Assembly (NCBI GenBank): GCA_039583875.1
Contig: CM077155.1
Span: forward strand, 5,692,043 to 5,756,042
DNA: 64,000 nucleotides
From: Platanthera guangdongensis
Taxonomy: Eukaryota > Streptophyta > Magnoliopsida > Asparagales > Orchidaceae
Reading direction: 5' to 3'
The number at the start of each line of letters is the position of its first letter. The first letter of the stretch is position 1. The notes below the pieces were generated by a model. It saw only the letters and a program-made list of their open reading frames with translations, did not search any database and was not told where the DNA came from. Position numbers and translations under genes: made by a program. Positions 11,250 to 22,555 of this stretch are shown one piece after another.

Positions 11250-13963
11250 AAAGATAGTGCGTCTCTTGGTGACCAATGACACAAGAGATTAACACATATT
11301 AATTCCAAAACTATTAATAAATTATTTTCACTTAATTTAGTATGTGATGCCCCAAATGTCAAGTACATCAAAGATATACCTTGTCATGCATGTGTAAAAG
11401 GCAAGCAAACAAGGGCTACCTTTAAAAGCCCTTGTTTGGTCCACTGCAAATTAGAAGTTTGGGAGATAAGGATTATACGTTAGTAATTATTGATGATTAC
11501 TCACGCTCTGCGTGGGTGTTATTTTTGAAACACAAGTCAGATACCTTCGACATCTTTACTAATTTTGTCACGCAAGTCCAGAATGAATACAATTGCTCCA
11601 TAGTCAAAATCAGAAGTGACAATGGAACATAGTTCAATTCCGGGGCCATGATAGAATTCTATAAAAGCTTGGGTATCTTTCATGAGTTTTACTCTCCTTG
11701 TACTCCAGAACAAAATGGAGTGGCTGAGAGAAGGAATAGAACACTCATAGAGTCCTGCAGGACCATGTTGAGTGATGCCTCACTTCCGGAATACTTCTGG
11801 GCTGAAGCCGTCAACACTGCATGTTACGTGCAAAATCGAGCACTCATTAACAAAAACCAGGATAAGACACCTCACGAACTTCTAAAGGGCAAGAAACTGA
11901 CTATTTCATATTTTAGAATTTTTTGTTGTAAGTACTTCGTGCTTAACAATGACAAGTATCATACTACCAAGTTTAGCGAAAAGAGTTCTAAAGGTATTTT
12001 TGTAGGATACAGTAGCCATAGTAAGGCATACAAAATATTTAATAGAAAAACTCTGGTCGTAGAAGAATCAATATATGTTGTATTTGATGAGATGAGCTTG
12101 CTGTAAGGCAACTCTTCTAGTGTGCTTATTGAAGATGCAGGTACAAAGTTGAAAGATCTTAGCTTGGATGAACCGTCTGAAGATAAAGGTGAAAAGTTCA
12201 TCAATATCATCACTCCAACCCCTATTGGAGAGGTTGATGATCAAGATGAAGAAGTTGTCCAAGTTGATGAAGTCACTCCGGTGATTGAAGACAAACCAGA
12301 TGAAAGGACCTTAGAGCTCAGACATCTGAAGGATCACCCCATTGACCAAATCATAGGAGATCCTCGAGATGTTGTCAGAACTCGTCGAGGTACAACTAAC
12401 AGGAATTTATACTTGAGTTTTCTCTCACAGGTTGAACCAAAGAAGTTTGGGGAGGCAAACTCAGATGCATCGTGGATAATGGCGATGGAAGAAGAACTAA
12501 ATCAGTTCAAGTGCTACCAAGTATGGAAACTTGTTCCAAGACCCAAAGGTAAGAATGTCATTGGGACAAAATGGGTCTACAGGAACAAGATGGACGAGGA
12601 TGGAACGATCGTAAAGAACAAGGCCAGACTCGTTGCGAAAGGATATCATCAAGAAGAAGGAATCGACTTCGACCAGACGTACGCTCCAGTGGCAAGGCTG
12701 GAGGCCATCAGGTTATTCCTAGCATATGTTGTACTCAAAGGCTTCACCGTCTATCAGATGGACATGAAGTCTGCCTTCCTTAATGGTGACATAAAGGAAG
12801 AGGTGTATGTGGAACCACCTCTAGGTTTCGTTGATTCTAACTTTCCTGATTATGTTTACTTATTGCATAAATCTTTATATGGTCTGAAACAAGCTCCTCG
12901 AGCTTAGTTTGAGAAGCTGTCTAGCTTTCTTCTTGAGAACAAGTTCACAAGGGGAAAGATAGATAAGACAGTATTTCTTAGGGAAATAAAAGGCAAGATT
13001 TTGGTAGTGCAAATCTATGTTGATGACATTATTTTTGGCTCTACTGACGACAACCTCTGCAAGAAGTTTTAAAAACTTATGCAAGGGAAGTTTGAAATGA
13101 GCAGTATGGGCAAGCTGAAGTATTTCTTAGGGCTTCAGGTGAAACAATCTGAAGATGGAATTTTCATCTCGCAGACTAAGTTCACCAAAAAGATAATTAA
13201 GAAATTCAGAATGGAGAACGCAACCTCGATGAGGACTCCAATGGTTTCAACTATGTCTTTGGACAAGGATGAGAAAGGAAAACCTTTTGATTAAACCAAG
13301 TACAGAAGCATAATTGGATCCCTACTCTACCTTACTGCTAGTAGACCTGACATAATGTTTTCAACATGTGTATGTGCTAGATTTCAGGTGAACTCTAAGG
13401 AATCTCACTATACTGCTGCAAAGCAGATTTTGAGATACCTTAAAGGTACACCAAATCTTGGCTTATGGTACCCAAGAAGTAATGATAGTGAGCTAATAGG
13501 TTTTTCAGATGTAGATTTTGAAGGTAGCAAAGACGACATGAAAAGCACTTTCGGGACTTTCCAATTCCTTGGAAGAAGGCTTATCTCCTAGAGTAGCAAA
13601 AAGCAGAACTGTGTTGCAATCTCAACAGCTGAGTCAGAGTACATCTCTGTAGATAGTTGTTGTGCACAGCTGCTATGGATAAAGAATCAATTTGAATATT
13701 ACAATATGAAGTTCCAGAACATTCCATTGTTTTGCGACTATTCCAGCGCAATTGCAATAGCCAACAACCCAGTCTCGCACAGCCGGACAAAGCACATAGA
13801 GCTGAGGTATCATTTCATCTTGGAGCATATGGAGCATGGTGACATAGATCTACAATATATCTCTACAGACAGGCAGATTGCAGACATTTTCACGAAGCCG
13901 CTGGATTAGACCAAGTTCTCGTTCTTCAAAACGGAACTTGGAATGCTCAACAAAGAAGATTAG
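11250..13963 (+). pseudogene. pol: pol of element B (pre-integrase to RNase H), interrupted
   Basis: The first codons read KDSASLGDQ, stop, HKRLTHIN: the pre-integrase WHKRL motif with W turned to TGA. Integrase follows (IIDDYSRSAWVLFLK, RSDNGT, QNGVAERRNRTLIE at about 11470-11760), then RT ([44 protein letters not shown] at about 12600-13040) and RNase H ([28 protein letters not shown], 13490-13660). RNase H has D to V and A to E changes in its first motif. The whole 2.7 kb keeps one frame, broken by stops at about 11282, 11630, 12104, 12905, 13070, 13292, 13589 and 13907; several replace Trp or Glu codons. Non-functional. Confidence 0.92.
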
Positions 13964-14037
13964 AGAAGATGGACTCACAAGAAGGCTCAGGGATCAAGAA
14001 TCGGTCATAAGTTGAAATTCTACAAATTTCTAACTTT

Positions 14038-14362
14038 TTGACTCGAGTAAGAAGCAAACTACACAAGTAAGAAAATGAACTACTAGAGAAATCCACTTGA
14101 CCTACTCGAGTACCTTATCAGCCACTCGAGTAACCTACTCGAGTAGCAGAATGAATTACTCGAGTAATAGAGCTTCACTCGAGTACTTCAATATAACTAC
14201 TCGAGTACTTCTATATAACTACTCGAGTACTTCCAGACATCACTCGAGTACTTCTATATAACTACTCGAGTACTTCCAGACATCACTCGAGTACTTCCAG
14301 CTGTCTCCACTCGAGTACTTCTATATCTTCACTCGAGTGCTGCGCAGTCTCTCGAGTATCTG
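14038..14362. repeat. Internal ACTCGAGTA palindrome array of element B
   Basis: About twelve exact ACTCGAGTA copies (often TACTCGAGTA) plus variants, partly in a repeated unit ACTCGAGTACTTCTATATA. It lies between pol and the third ORF, as in A but with a different palindrome. A TATA-like CTATATAAC word recurs inside the unit. Confidence 0.9.
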
Positions 14363-14432
14363 TCAGACAAATTTTTCTCCTTGATTCAAATTTCTTTATT
14401 CGCAACCCGAGGCTTATGCCGCCCTCTCCCAG

Positions 14433-14520
14433 GTATGTTTGCATTATTTCTTTCTTACTTAAGACATAAATTAGGGTTATATATTAATCGAAAATTCCAA
14501 AAGTCATTTTCTACACAAAT

Positions 14521-14559
<39 letters not shown>
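14433..14559 (+). promoter_or_regulatory. Leader of the B third ORF: donor-like site and (CT)n
   Basis: CCCAG|GTATGT at 14428-14438 is a near-consensus 5' splice site, followed by an AT-rich stretch and a 36-bp (CT)18 microsatellite at 14524-14559. Pyrimidine-rich tracts of this kind are common in plant core promoters and leaders. It could be a leader intron; the acceptor is not certain. Confidence 0.4.
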
Positions 14560-14560
<1 letters not shown>

Positions 14561-14651
14561 AGTACGCCGAAATGCTTCGTCTTCCGCCAAGAAGTTGTAG
14601 AGCCCGCGCATTGATCCTCCCCGCCGCAGATTTTTCTCCTCTTTCTAGATC

Positions 14652-17009
14652 ATGGCCTCTTCCTCGAAGATTGGAGTTAGTTCAGAATTGGTTCCCGCCG
14701 GTATCGCAGAAATTTCAAATGATTTCCGCAATCTACTGATACTCCTAGACACCGCCGGCAACACCTTCATTCTCCAGGAGCCATGTAAAATCCTGTTTCC
14801 AGACATTGCAGAGTTCTTCAAAAATGTTAAAGTCAAGCGACATGGAGCAGTTCTCAAGTAGAAAGTCAGAGGAATCAAAATCAAACTTACCAAGACCACT
14901 GTTTCACAACTTCTTCGACTGCCGATTGTTGATGAAGAAGATCCTCTTGGTCCTGATGAATCTGACAGGACCTGTATGTTATGTGGAATTTCTCCAGATG
15001 AAGAATACATCAAAAGATCTCAGTTGAATCCTGAAGGAAAATTGCTAGTGGATATTATATGCAAAGTTCACCTCTGCAAAATTAATTCCATAAGAGATAT
15101 CTCTCTCTTTCTTTGATATCCTGCAAGGAATAGTGTGCAGGAAGAAATTTCAGTTTGGGATGATGATATTGGATAGGATAAAAGACAGTATTAAAGCTCC
15201 CAATTATGGCAGGATAATTTCTCTGCTCCTCCATGAAATTAACCATGAGGTGTTCAACTTTTCAAAAGGGACTGTTCTTCACCACATGAAGAAAGTCTCC
15301 ATATCTTCCATTCAAAGATGGGAGTTGAAACTGCAAAACCCAGTCCAAGCTGCCAAAGCTCAAAAGCTTCTAGCTACAAAGGACAGGACCCCATCTCCCT
15401 CTCCACTTCAGATTGCCAGCTCCTCTGGTACTACTGTTGAGGGGGAGCCTGTTCCTTTAGTTCCAGCATGGATACCTACACCTCCAGCTGTTACTCCTCC
15501 TCCACCTCAGGCTCCAGAAGATATTCCATATGAAGAACAACTTCAAGAAACCCTACTGTCAACTGATGCTACAATCAGTGAGATGATTGAAGAGCTGACT
15601 GTAGATGAACCCCTTTCCCCTCTTCCAAAAGTACCAACTAATGAAGTACCCAAGCAACCCACTCCAGTACCCTCTCCATCATTTACTTCATCTCCCAACC
15701 AGTCTCATGCTGCACACTAAAAGCAAGATTACACCATCTTCATTTCCGATGAGCAATCTCCTGAACCAGCTGAAGCTCCATTAAGAAATTTGGACTTCAC
15801 CATTCTCATAGTCACTAATGAAGGGGATGCCCTGATTCATATTAACAGAGCTGAGAGCTCTGTAGTATTTACAGAGATAGCTCAATGGGTTGCTCCTCCT
15901 CCTCCAGTTTCCTATTCTGTTGCTCTTCCCGCTGCTGCTGCTCCTTCCAGTGATCTGATGAATCAAGTTGTACTTCTGCTTCAAGAACAAAGAACCTACT
16001 TTGATGCTTCACTCAAAGCTGTTACTGACAAAGTCACTACTCTAGGGACTAAAATGAGTAGGGGATTTGCTGAGATCCAGCATAATACTAATCAGCTCAG
16101 ACACCTCTTTCAAATTGGTCGAAAGGCTCTAGATCACACTATTACTAGTGTTGGTCAAGTCATGGAGCAAGGTGTGACTCTTGCAAATAATCAGATAGAA
16201 TTGGATAAGAGAGCTGAAGCTACAAAGATGAAGATTTATGAAGAAGTTGGAATCTTCAAAGATGATGCCATCAATAAACTGACAGTAGAAGTCAGAAAGG
16301 GGGAGACTTTAGTGAAAGAATATCTTGAGAAATCAGATGCACTAAGGCAGACTCAATGGGAAGTCAAGATGAAAGAGATCCATGTTGATGTGCTAGGGCA
16401 AATTCAGAGTGTCAAGTTCTATACCTATCACACAGCTGTTTGGATGCACAATCAGATTCTTCCAGAATTCCCAGTTGATCCCAACATCATTCCTCACCAC
16501 CTAAACCCCTTAGCTATTGCTGCTCCTGTTCAAGCTCCTCAACCTACCTTTTCTCCTAGACTTGAAGGCTATTAAGGTCCTCCTGCAGATTTATATTCTC
16601 AAGTATGGGAGGTTGACCCTGCAAATATCTTTTCCAGGCCCCTCCAGAAATCCAGACTTCCAAGAAGAAGAGAAAATATGGTGATGGTGCCTCTGCCAGC
16701 AGGTCAATCCCAGTTCCTGATTTAGAAAAGAGAAAAGCTCCAAAGTTTGCAGAGATCTGGTCTCCTACTTCAAAATCTCTTATTTTAGATACTCTCAAAC
16801 TTGTTATGGATTACAATGAGAGCAGGAATGAACATTACAGCTCCCGGGAATGGAAATTATATGAAAAGTCTATGACTAAAAGGTGACTCTATGACAGAGA
16901 ATTTGGAAGGAACAACCCTGCTGCACTTCCAAAGCCACCTAAGTACTATCCCAAGTCATTCAGCTACCAGAGGAGACAATAAGAGAAGAAAGACAGGCAA
17001 CATCTCTAA
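14652..17009 (+). pseudogene. Third (accessory) ORF of element B, interrupted
   Basis: Homologous to the third ORFs of A and C. The start is ATG 14652 (CATGGCCTCT context). The first frame stops at 14859; the same frame would continue with LTKTTVSQLLRLP. After a frameshift near 15090 it runs 15133-15720 and, with another break, 15790-16575, ending near 17009. Shared blocks: LLVDIICKVHLC and NYGRIISLLL (N-terminal domain) and PPKYYPKSFSYQRRQ near the end. The middle is Pro/Thr-rich (15360-15700); 16000-16400 is probably coiled coil with many heptad-like Leu/Ile and charged residues. Role unknown; no membrane segment seen. Confidence 0.72.
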
Positions 17010-17218
17010 GTCAAGCTAAAAGGATTATGAGAGTGTGGAAATGATTTTTGTAGAAATGATAGTTTTGGACAATCACATTTATATAATTCCAAATTTAGAT
17101 CATTTGCCTTTTTGATTATAGTTTTATGCTTGCTTACACTGATTTATCTATTTACATGTTTAGCTCCTTTTTATGTCTATAATTCACCTTAGTGTAAAGG
17201 GTTCTGACTTCTACAAAT

Positions 17219-17227
17219 AGGGGGAGA
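17219..17227 (+). other. Polypurine tract, element B
   Basis: AGGGGGAGA directly before the LTR start TGTTGGGTA at 17229, the same as in A. Confidence 0.88.
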
Positions 17228-17549
17228 TTGTTGGGTATTATATCCACATTAACCCAGATTTGATGAAGTCACCCTTGAACTAAGATGAATTACGTTGTAT
17301 TTGATGCTTTGTTTTAGTTATGTGTTTGCAGGATTCTAATGCCAAGTATAGACCAATATCAGTCTATAATGGGTCACCAAACACAGGACCATACAATGTA
17401 ATCCCTCATTGTGTGATCCATGATGTTGACTTATGTGTAGCCTCTCTATTGGGATACACTTCATATTCAAGAACTAGGACTAATTGGAGAAAGGCTTGTT
17501 GTTGTATTCACCAAAGAAGAAGAAAATTCTGTTGAAAGAATTTTACTGA

Positions 17550-18280
17550 GTACTTTACTCGAGTAGATCCCTACATACTCGACTGAAATACTTAGTCAAT
17601 ACTCGAGTAAGACTATAAGTACTCGAGTAAAGAAATTAGCTCTCGAGTAGCCAAATTATAGCTCTCGAGTAGCTAAGTCAACTACTCGAGTAGATCCCTT
17701 ATCATTCTCAAGAAAATTTTCTAAGTAAATTACTCGAGTAGTCATATATGTACTCGAGTAGTTTAGTCTTTTGTCTCGAGTTACAGAAGACTGGATTTCG
17801 CATATTTTTCCCTTACTCGAGTAGTCAAATTCATGTACTCGAGTAGTTCATCTACTACTCGAGTAGTCCAGAGTTAATTCTCGAGTAACAAGATTTTTTT
17901 CCATCAGAATTTTTCTAGGTCCATTACTCGAGTAGCTATTTCTACATACTCAAGTAGATTATATCCTCTCGAGTAGTTCAGTTGCACTACTCGAGTAACC
18001 CAGATATCTCTTCCAGAAAACATTCTAAGTCCTTAACTCGAGTAGTTTCTCTACCTCTCGAGTAGTCTATTCCTATTCTCTCGAGTAGTTTTTCTTGTAC
18101 TTAAGTAATTTAACTCCACATCTCGAGTAACTATTTTAGCACTCGGGTAGGTCTTTGTGTACTAGAGTAGTTGCTCTTTGTTTCTGGATTTTCTCTAAGT
18201 CACTTACTCGAGTAGTTTTCTTCTATTCACTCGAGTAGTCTTATCTAGTACTCGAGTAGGTTAACCTTCTCTCAAGTATG
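17550..18280. repeat. U3 TACTCGAGTA palindrome array, element B LTR
   Basis: Well over twenty copies of CTCGAGTA or ACTCGAGTAG, exact or with one change, at 15-40 bp spacing. It is the same palindrome as the internal array (14038-14362) and unlike that of element A. Confidence 0.9.
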
Positions 18281-18341
18281 TCAACCATTCTTTTTCAGAA
18301 AAATCGTTAAGTCCAGATTTGACAGAAATTTCAAACAGCCA

Positions 18342-18417
18342 TGACGTGATTAGTCCACGTGTACGTCATAATACTAATTATGACTGTTAGCCATGTTCTT
18401 ATATAAAGCCTTGTCTG
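18342..18417 (+). promoter_or_regulatory. ACGT-core cluster and TATA box in B U3
   Basis: TGACGTGA (18342), CCACGTGT (18355-18362) and TACGTCA (18362-18368) lie 40-70 bp upstream of TATATAAA (18410-18417). The first is an as-1/C-box-like word and the second a G-box; both are typical plant bZIP sites. Their position just before the TATA box suggests stress- or ABA-type control, which is inference. Confidence 0.55.
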
Positions 18418-19079
18418 AAACAGACAAACCCTAACCAAGGCTGTCAAAGATTATTATAAGTAAATCTAAATCTCATTCTCTCTCTCACTCTCTAAAAATT
18501 CGAAAGCCACCGCCGCCAACCTTCATCGTGCTCATTCGGCTAAGGTTTTTGATTCTAGAAGATTCAGATCAAGAAGATTCATAGATCAAGATCGTCGCTC
18601 AGTTCTCCATCGTCTATCCGATCGTGTCAACCCAAGAAATTTCAGATCTACTTTTGCCGAGACTCTTCTTCAACCTTTCTGATAAAGCCGCAAAGATCCA
18701 AGAATAAGATTCAGGCCGACTGCTTTTAGATCTGAGAAAGTTTTACTGTTTGTATTTATACGTACTTTCTATTTCATTTTTGCAGGAGATTTCTCTCCAA
18801 GTGTAGGAGCTTTTGCCTCCGAGTTATAGGAAGTTTTATCTTCCGAGTGTAGATCCATTTTGTGGATCGAGATTGTAGGAATCTTTTTCCGAGGCGTAGG
18901 ATTAGTTTTCAATCCGAGATAGTGGAGTAGCCAAGTCTAGTGTATTGCTAGATCGGTGAGGGGAAAGTGGATGTACCCAAGGTTGGGGAACCACTATAAA
19001 TCTTTTATCATTTGTGATTGATTGGTAGATAATCGTGTGCATAGATCTTAAATTTTTATTCCACAAAATGACGCACAAC

Positions 19080-19106
19080 TCACCTATTCACCCCCCCTCT
19101 AGGTGA
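19080..19106 (+). other. U5 hairpin with C-rich loop, element B
   Basis: TCACCTA (19080-19086) pairs with TAGGTGA (19100-19106) around TTCACCCCCCCTC, identical in stem to element A. Confidence 0.6.
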
Positions 19107-19132
19107 TTTAGGTAGACAACTGAACACTTTCA

Positions 19133-19625
19133 AAACTATTGTTGTTCATACCAGTAAACCTGCATACTACACCCAACACAAGTATGATTAAATACAACTT
19201 TGGATTTGATATTGTAAAACTGAAGAGATGTAGACCATGGGTTCCAAAAAACTTCCCCTTTTGATAATATCAAATCTCATTCATGAGATATAAATCATTA
19301 GTAACATGGTATAATGTATTCCAACAATAAGCATGAAATATAAACAGAAGTACAAATTATAACTTCCCCTACATGTGCGTTCCCCCTACATGTATGTTCT
19401 CCCTACACATGATCTTCCCCTAGGTGATTAGTATATGACTTACTCATGAACAAACAATTCTCCCCGTTTTGATATTATCGAAAGGGCGGGGAAATAATAT
19501 CAGTGGTTTGTGATTAAGCAAAGAGATGAAGTTTTGGCAAAACAAACACACAAATATGGCAGAAAAAGTATTCTTTGGACAGACCTAGACAACATAAAAA
19601 AACATTTGATTTAGTTGATGGAAGA
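19133..19625. other. Flank between B and C; minus-strand copia-like PPT tracts
   Basis: No gene. On the minus strand the stretch 19358-19425 reads as repeated purine tracts of the AGGGGGAAC type separated by ACATGTAG or similar, and the flanks read GATATTATCAAAAGGGGAAG twice in degenerate form (about 19250 and 19470). Such tracts occur between pol and the 3' LTR of some copia elements, so this may be a relic of another minus-strand copia element. Element C is inserted at its right end. Confidence 0.35.
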
Positions 19626-19815
19626 TGTTGGATCCCTAGTTGGATTTGCACTAGATTCACTAAGTTAGGATCAATTGTCCCAACATGTATAGCCAGGATC
19701 ATGGTTATGACCTAGAGTCTAGGCCAAGTACTTAGAGTCAACACTACATGAACCAGCCATCAACTGACTGCCAAAGACTCAAGACTTACAAAATTTCAAA
19801 TTCTCAGAAAAGGAG

Positions 19816-20465
19816 TTCGACGTTCGTCGAACTCAGGTCGACGATAGTCATGCTCAGCTTGACAAACTCGGAGATAATTATCGGAGCTGAGCTCGACAAA
19901 CTTGGTACTCAGGTCGACGAATTATGGACACTCTACTTCAACATTTCAGGTCCAGAATTTCTCTGAACTCCATTTGACGAACTTAGTTCTCAGCTAGACG
20001 ATCTCAGGGTATTCTACTTCAACACCACAAGACTAGAAACAACTAATTATTCTAAGTCCAGAATCATACTTCAGTTGACGAATTCACCCTCTCAGTTCGA
20101 CAAACTTGGAACACATACCTAACAAGACTTATCTAACAGTTAGAAGTTCTCAGCTCGACGAATCTAGTTCTCAGGTCGACGAACCCAGTTCTTAGGTCGA
20201 CGATTTCTGGACACATTACTTCAACATTCTTAAGTCCAAGAAACATGGAATTCTAAACTCCAATCGATGAAGTTTTATTCTCAGCTCGACGAACTTCATG
20301 CACATAATTGGTAAGGTTCTGGAGAAAGCAGTTGTCTGATCTTAGGTCAATGATCTTGGATCTCAGCTCGACGAACAACTATTATCAGATCGACAAACAT
20401 AACTTCTCAGCACGACGAACTGTGGACTCAGTTCGACGAATTCTGTTCTCTGTCCGACGATTCCT
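19816..20465. repeat. U3 GCTCGACGAA array, element C 5' LTR
   Basis: About 25 words of the type CAGCTCGACGAA, CAGGTCGACGAA or CAGTTCGACGAA, nearly always preceded by CTCAG. Each holds a TCGA core and resembles one half of the longer inverted repeats in the internal array. Part of it lies in a duplicated unit containing GGACACATTACTTCAACATT. Confidence 0.88.
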
Positions 20466-20707
20466 GACTTGGTTATTTTCATCCTTTTATCCTTATTCTA
20501 CTGCAAGAATTCCTGAGTAATTAATACTTAAATATTCTCTGAAGATTACCATTAGACGGAGCATTGATTATGGTCTTCATTAGGATTATGGGTTGCCGTT
20601 TTTCCATGGGACAGTTGGGAAAATCATTCAATACAAAATATTCTCCAGGCCGTTAGCAATGAATGCAGAAGAAATTCCAATTTCAAATGGAAAATTGATA
20701 TTGAAAA

Positions 20708-20715
20708 TATAAAAG
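20708..20715 (+). promoter_or_regulatory. LTR TATA box, element C (5' LTR)
   Basis: TATAAAAG lies downstream of the array; the 3' LTR copy is at 30442-30449. Confidence 0.6.
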
Positions 20716-21427
20716 GGATTCAATCATCTTCTCTCTCACGAGACAGCACTCTGAAACAAAAAAGAAATAGAACGCTGATACAAAAAAAGAAGCCCTAACC
20801 AGAGAAAGAACATCAAGCTGAAGAAGAAGAACAGCCAATCCAAATCAAGAGTCTTCTTTTGTCTTCTGCCAGGACTCTTAAAAGGACAACAAATATTCTA
20901 TCTGTCAAGAAGTTCCTAGAGTTCATCTGGTTACAGCAATAGTTTGAAGGCCTATCACCCTGAAGCAAAGCTCCATCTTTCCTAAACAATTCAATATATC
21001 AGGGGGAGCATTTGCTAACATCAAATCCACAAAAGTCTTCTCAGTTGTAGTTTGAGAAAGAGAAGACATAATCAATCTCTCATCCCCCCACTGTATAAAG
21101 GGTTCTTAACTCCCTTCAAAAGTTATTCTTGGTTTCAAGTCACCTGATTAAAAGACTTGAGGTTTGGTTTTTGAGCACCTTATCAAAAGCTCATTGGTGT
21201 CAGGCACCTGATCAAAAATCTGAGTGGATTCCTATCAGGGTGGTAGAAGAGTTGATGTACCCAAGTTTAGGGGAACCACTATAAATTCTTGTGTTGTCTG
21301 GGTTACTTTGTTTTTCTTTTGTTTCTTACTGTGTCTGTAATAATTAGGATTCCTGTGTTTGTGTTTTAATTTAATCCCTGCAGCACTAAGACTAGATTGA
21401 ATTAATTAGAAAAAATTTATAAAAACT

Positions 21428-21464
21428 AAATACTATATTCACCCCCCGCCCCTCTAGAGTATTT
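21428..21464 (+). other. U5 hairpin with C-rich loop, element C 5' LTR
   Basis: AAATACT (21428-21434) pairs with AGTATTT (21458-21464) around a C-rich loop. In the 3' LTR (31164-31203) the stem is AAATACTCTA against TAGATTATTT with one mismatch. The stem differs from A and B but remains complementary. Confidence 0.6.
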
Positions 21465-21488
21465 CAGATCTAACACCTCACTTTCAAT

Positions 21489-21500
21489 TGGTATCAGAGC
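21489..21500 (+). other. Primer-binding site (initiator Met tRNA), element C
   Basis: TGGTATCAGAGC, two bases after the LTR end. Confidence 0.93.
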
Positions 21501-21550
21501 CTGGATTCCTTTGGTTGTACATGTTATTTTACTAGAATTATACACACAAC

Positions 21551-22555
21551 ATGGCACATAATAAGGACTATGCAAGCACCGGACCTTCAGTTTGCAACCT
21601 AAATAGGTTTGCCATCTGGAAGGAAAGAATCAAGTTATATATGAACTCTATTGATGAGGATATTTTCAATTCCATTGTGACAGGTCCTCCTTAAGCATAT
21701 ACCTCTACAGCAACCTCCAGTAATAATGCAGTTCCACCATCTGAGTGGACTGAGGCCCAGAAGAAGGCTAAAATTGCTGATGCCAAGGCCTTGAATATTC
21801 TGTCCTAGACAATGTTAGATGACATTTTTCAAAAAGTGGCTGAATGCACATCAGCCAAAGCCATATGGGATTCCCTCAATCAAATGGTGGCTGGATCTGC
21901 TGATGAAAGAAAAGATAGAAGGTCCAATCTCATATCATAATATGAGAACTTCAAGAAAGAAGAAGCTGAATCTGTAGCAGAAATGTACAATAGACTGAGC
22001 TCAATCATCAATGAGCTAAAGATATTGGATAAGGACATCACCCTCACTGAGGTGAATGACAAGATCCTTATGTGTTTCCCAAGCTCATGGGATTCAAGGA
22101 TCTGGCCTATCAAGGAGGCCAAGAGCCTAAATGAGATTTCCACTAAATCACTTTTAGGAAAACTAAAGTCCTATGAGCAGCTCATCAAATCTAGAGAAGC
22201 AGCTGGGCAAAGAACACTTCCACTAGCAAGGAAGGAGCACACCATTGCATTTAAGGCTACTGAGGAGACAGAGACTCCAACAATGAATGAAGAACTTATG
22301 TCTCTCTTTGCCAAGAGATTCTACAAGATGGCAAGGAAAGACTTCAGAAGAAAGTCATCCATGCAGGATGACAAGACAAGGTATGATAAAACCCCCACTA
22401 AAGAAGTGATGTGTTTTGGCTTCAGAAAACATGGACACTTCCTTTCAGAATGTCCAGAAAATCAAAAAAAGAGAAGAGAAGAGAGGAGTCTAGAAGACAA
22501 CAAAGCAGCAGGCCTTCCTCCAGCAGACACAAGAAGAAGGAGAAAGGCTTTGTAG
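21551..22555 (+). pseudogene. gag: gag of element C, interrupted
   Basis: ATG 21551 opens a frame with FAIWKERIKLYMNSIDED, the UBN2-type copia Gag start, and AKAIWDSLNQMV and SVAEMYNRLSSIINELK further on. In-frame stops lie near 21692, 21807 and 21938; the frame then runs to 22555. The single zinc knuckle near 22411-22452 reads CFGFRKHGHFLSEC: the second Cys of CCHC is Phe, so it could not bind zinc normally. The pol frame (from 22411) overlaps it, which looks like a decayed frameshift near the knuckle. Particle formation would be its role in an intact copy. Confidence 0.88.

Larger units (their letters stand above)
11249..19132 (+). mobile_element. Element B: 3' part of a Sirevirus-like copia element split by A
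   Basis: B resumes directly after the A 3' LTR in the pre-integrase motif and continues through integrase, RT, RNase H, an array, a third ORF, PPT and 3' LTR. Its 5' LTR, gag and protease must lie to the left of A, outside the window. The frame is rich in stops, so B is older than A. Confidence 0.92.
17229..19132 (+). repeat. Element B 3' LTR (1904 bp)
   Basis: It starts TGTTGGGTATT and ends CACTTTCA at 19132. It contains the TACTCGAGTA array (17550-18280), ACGT-core sites and a TATA box (18342-18417), GTGTAGGA-type repeats, the block GTGGATGTACCCAA plus GGGGAACCACTATAAAT (18967-19003), and the C-loop hairpin (19080-19106). Confidence 0.92.
19626..21486 (+). repeat. Element C 5' LTR (1861 bp)
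   Basis: It starts TGTTGGATCCCTAG and ends CTCACTTTCA two bases before the PBS. It holds the GCTCGACGAA array, a TATA box (20708), repeated GCACCTGATCAAAA words (21140-21225) and the block GGGGAACCACTATAAAT (21270-21286). Confidence 0.94.
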
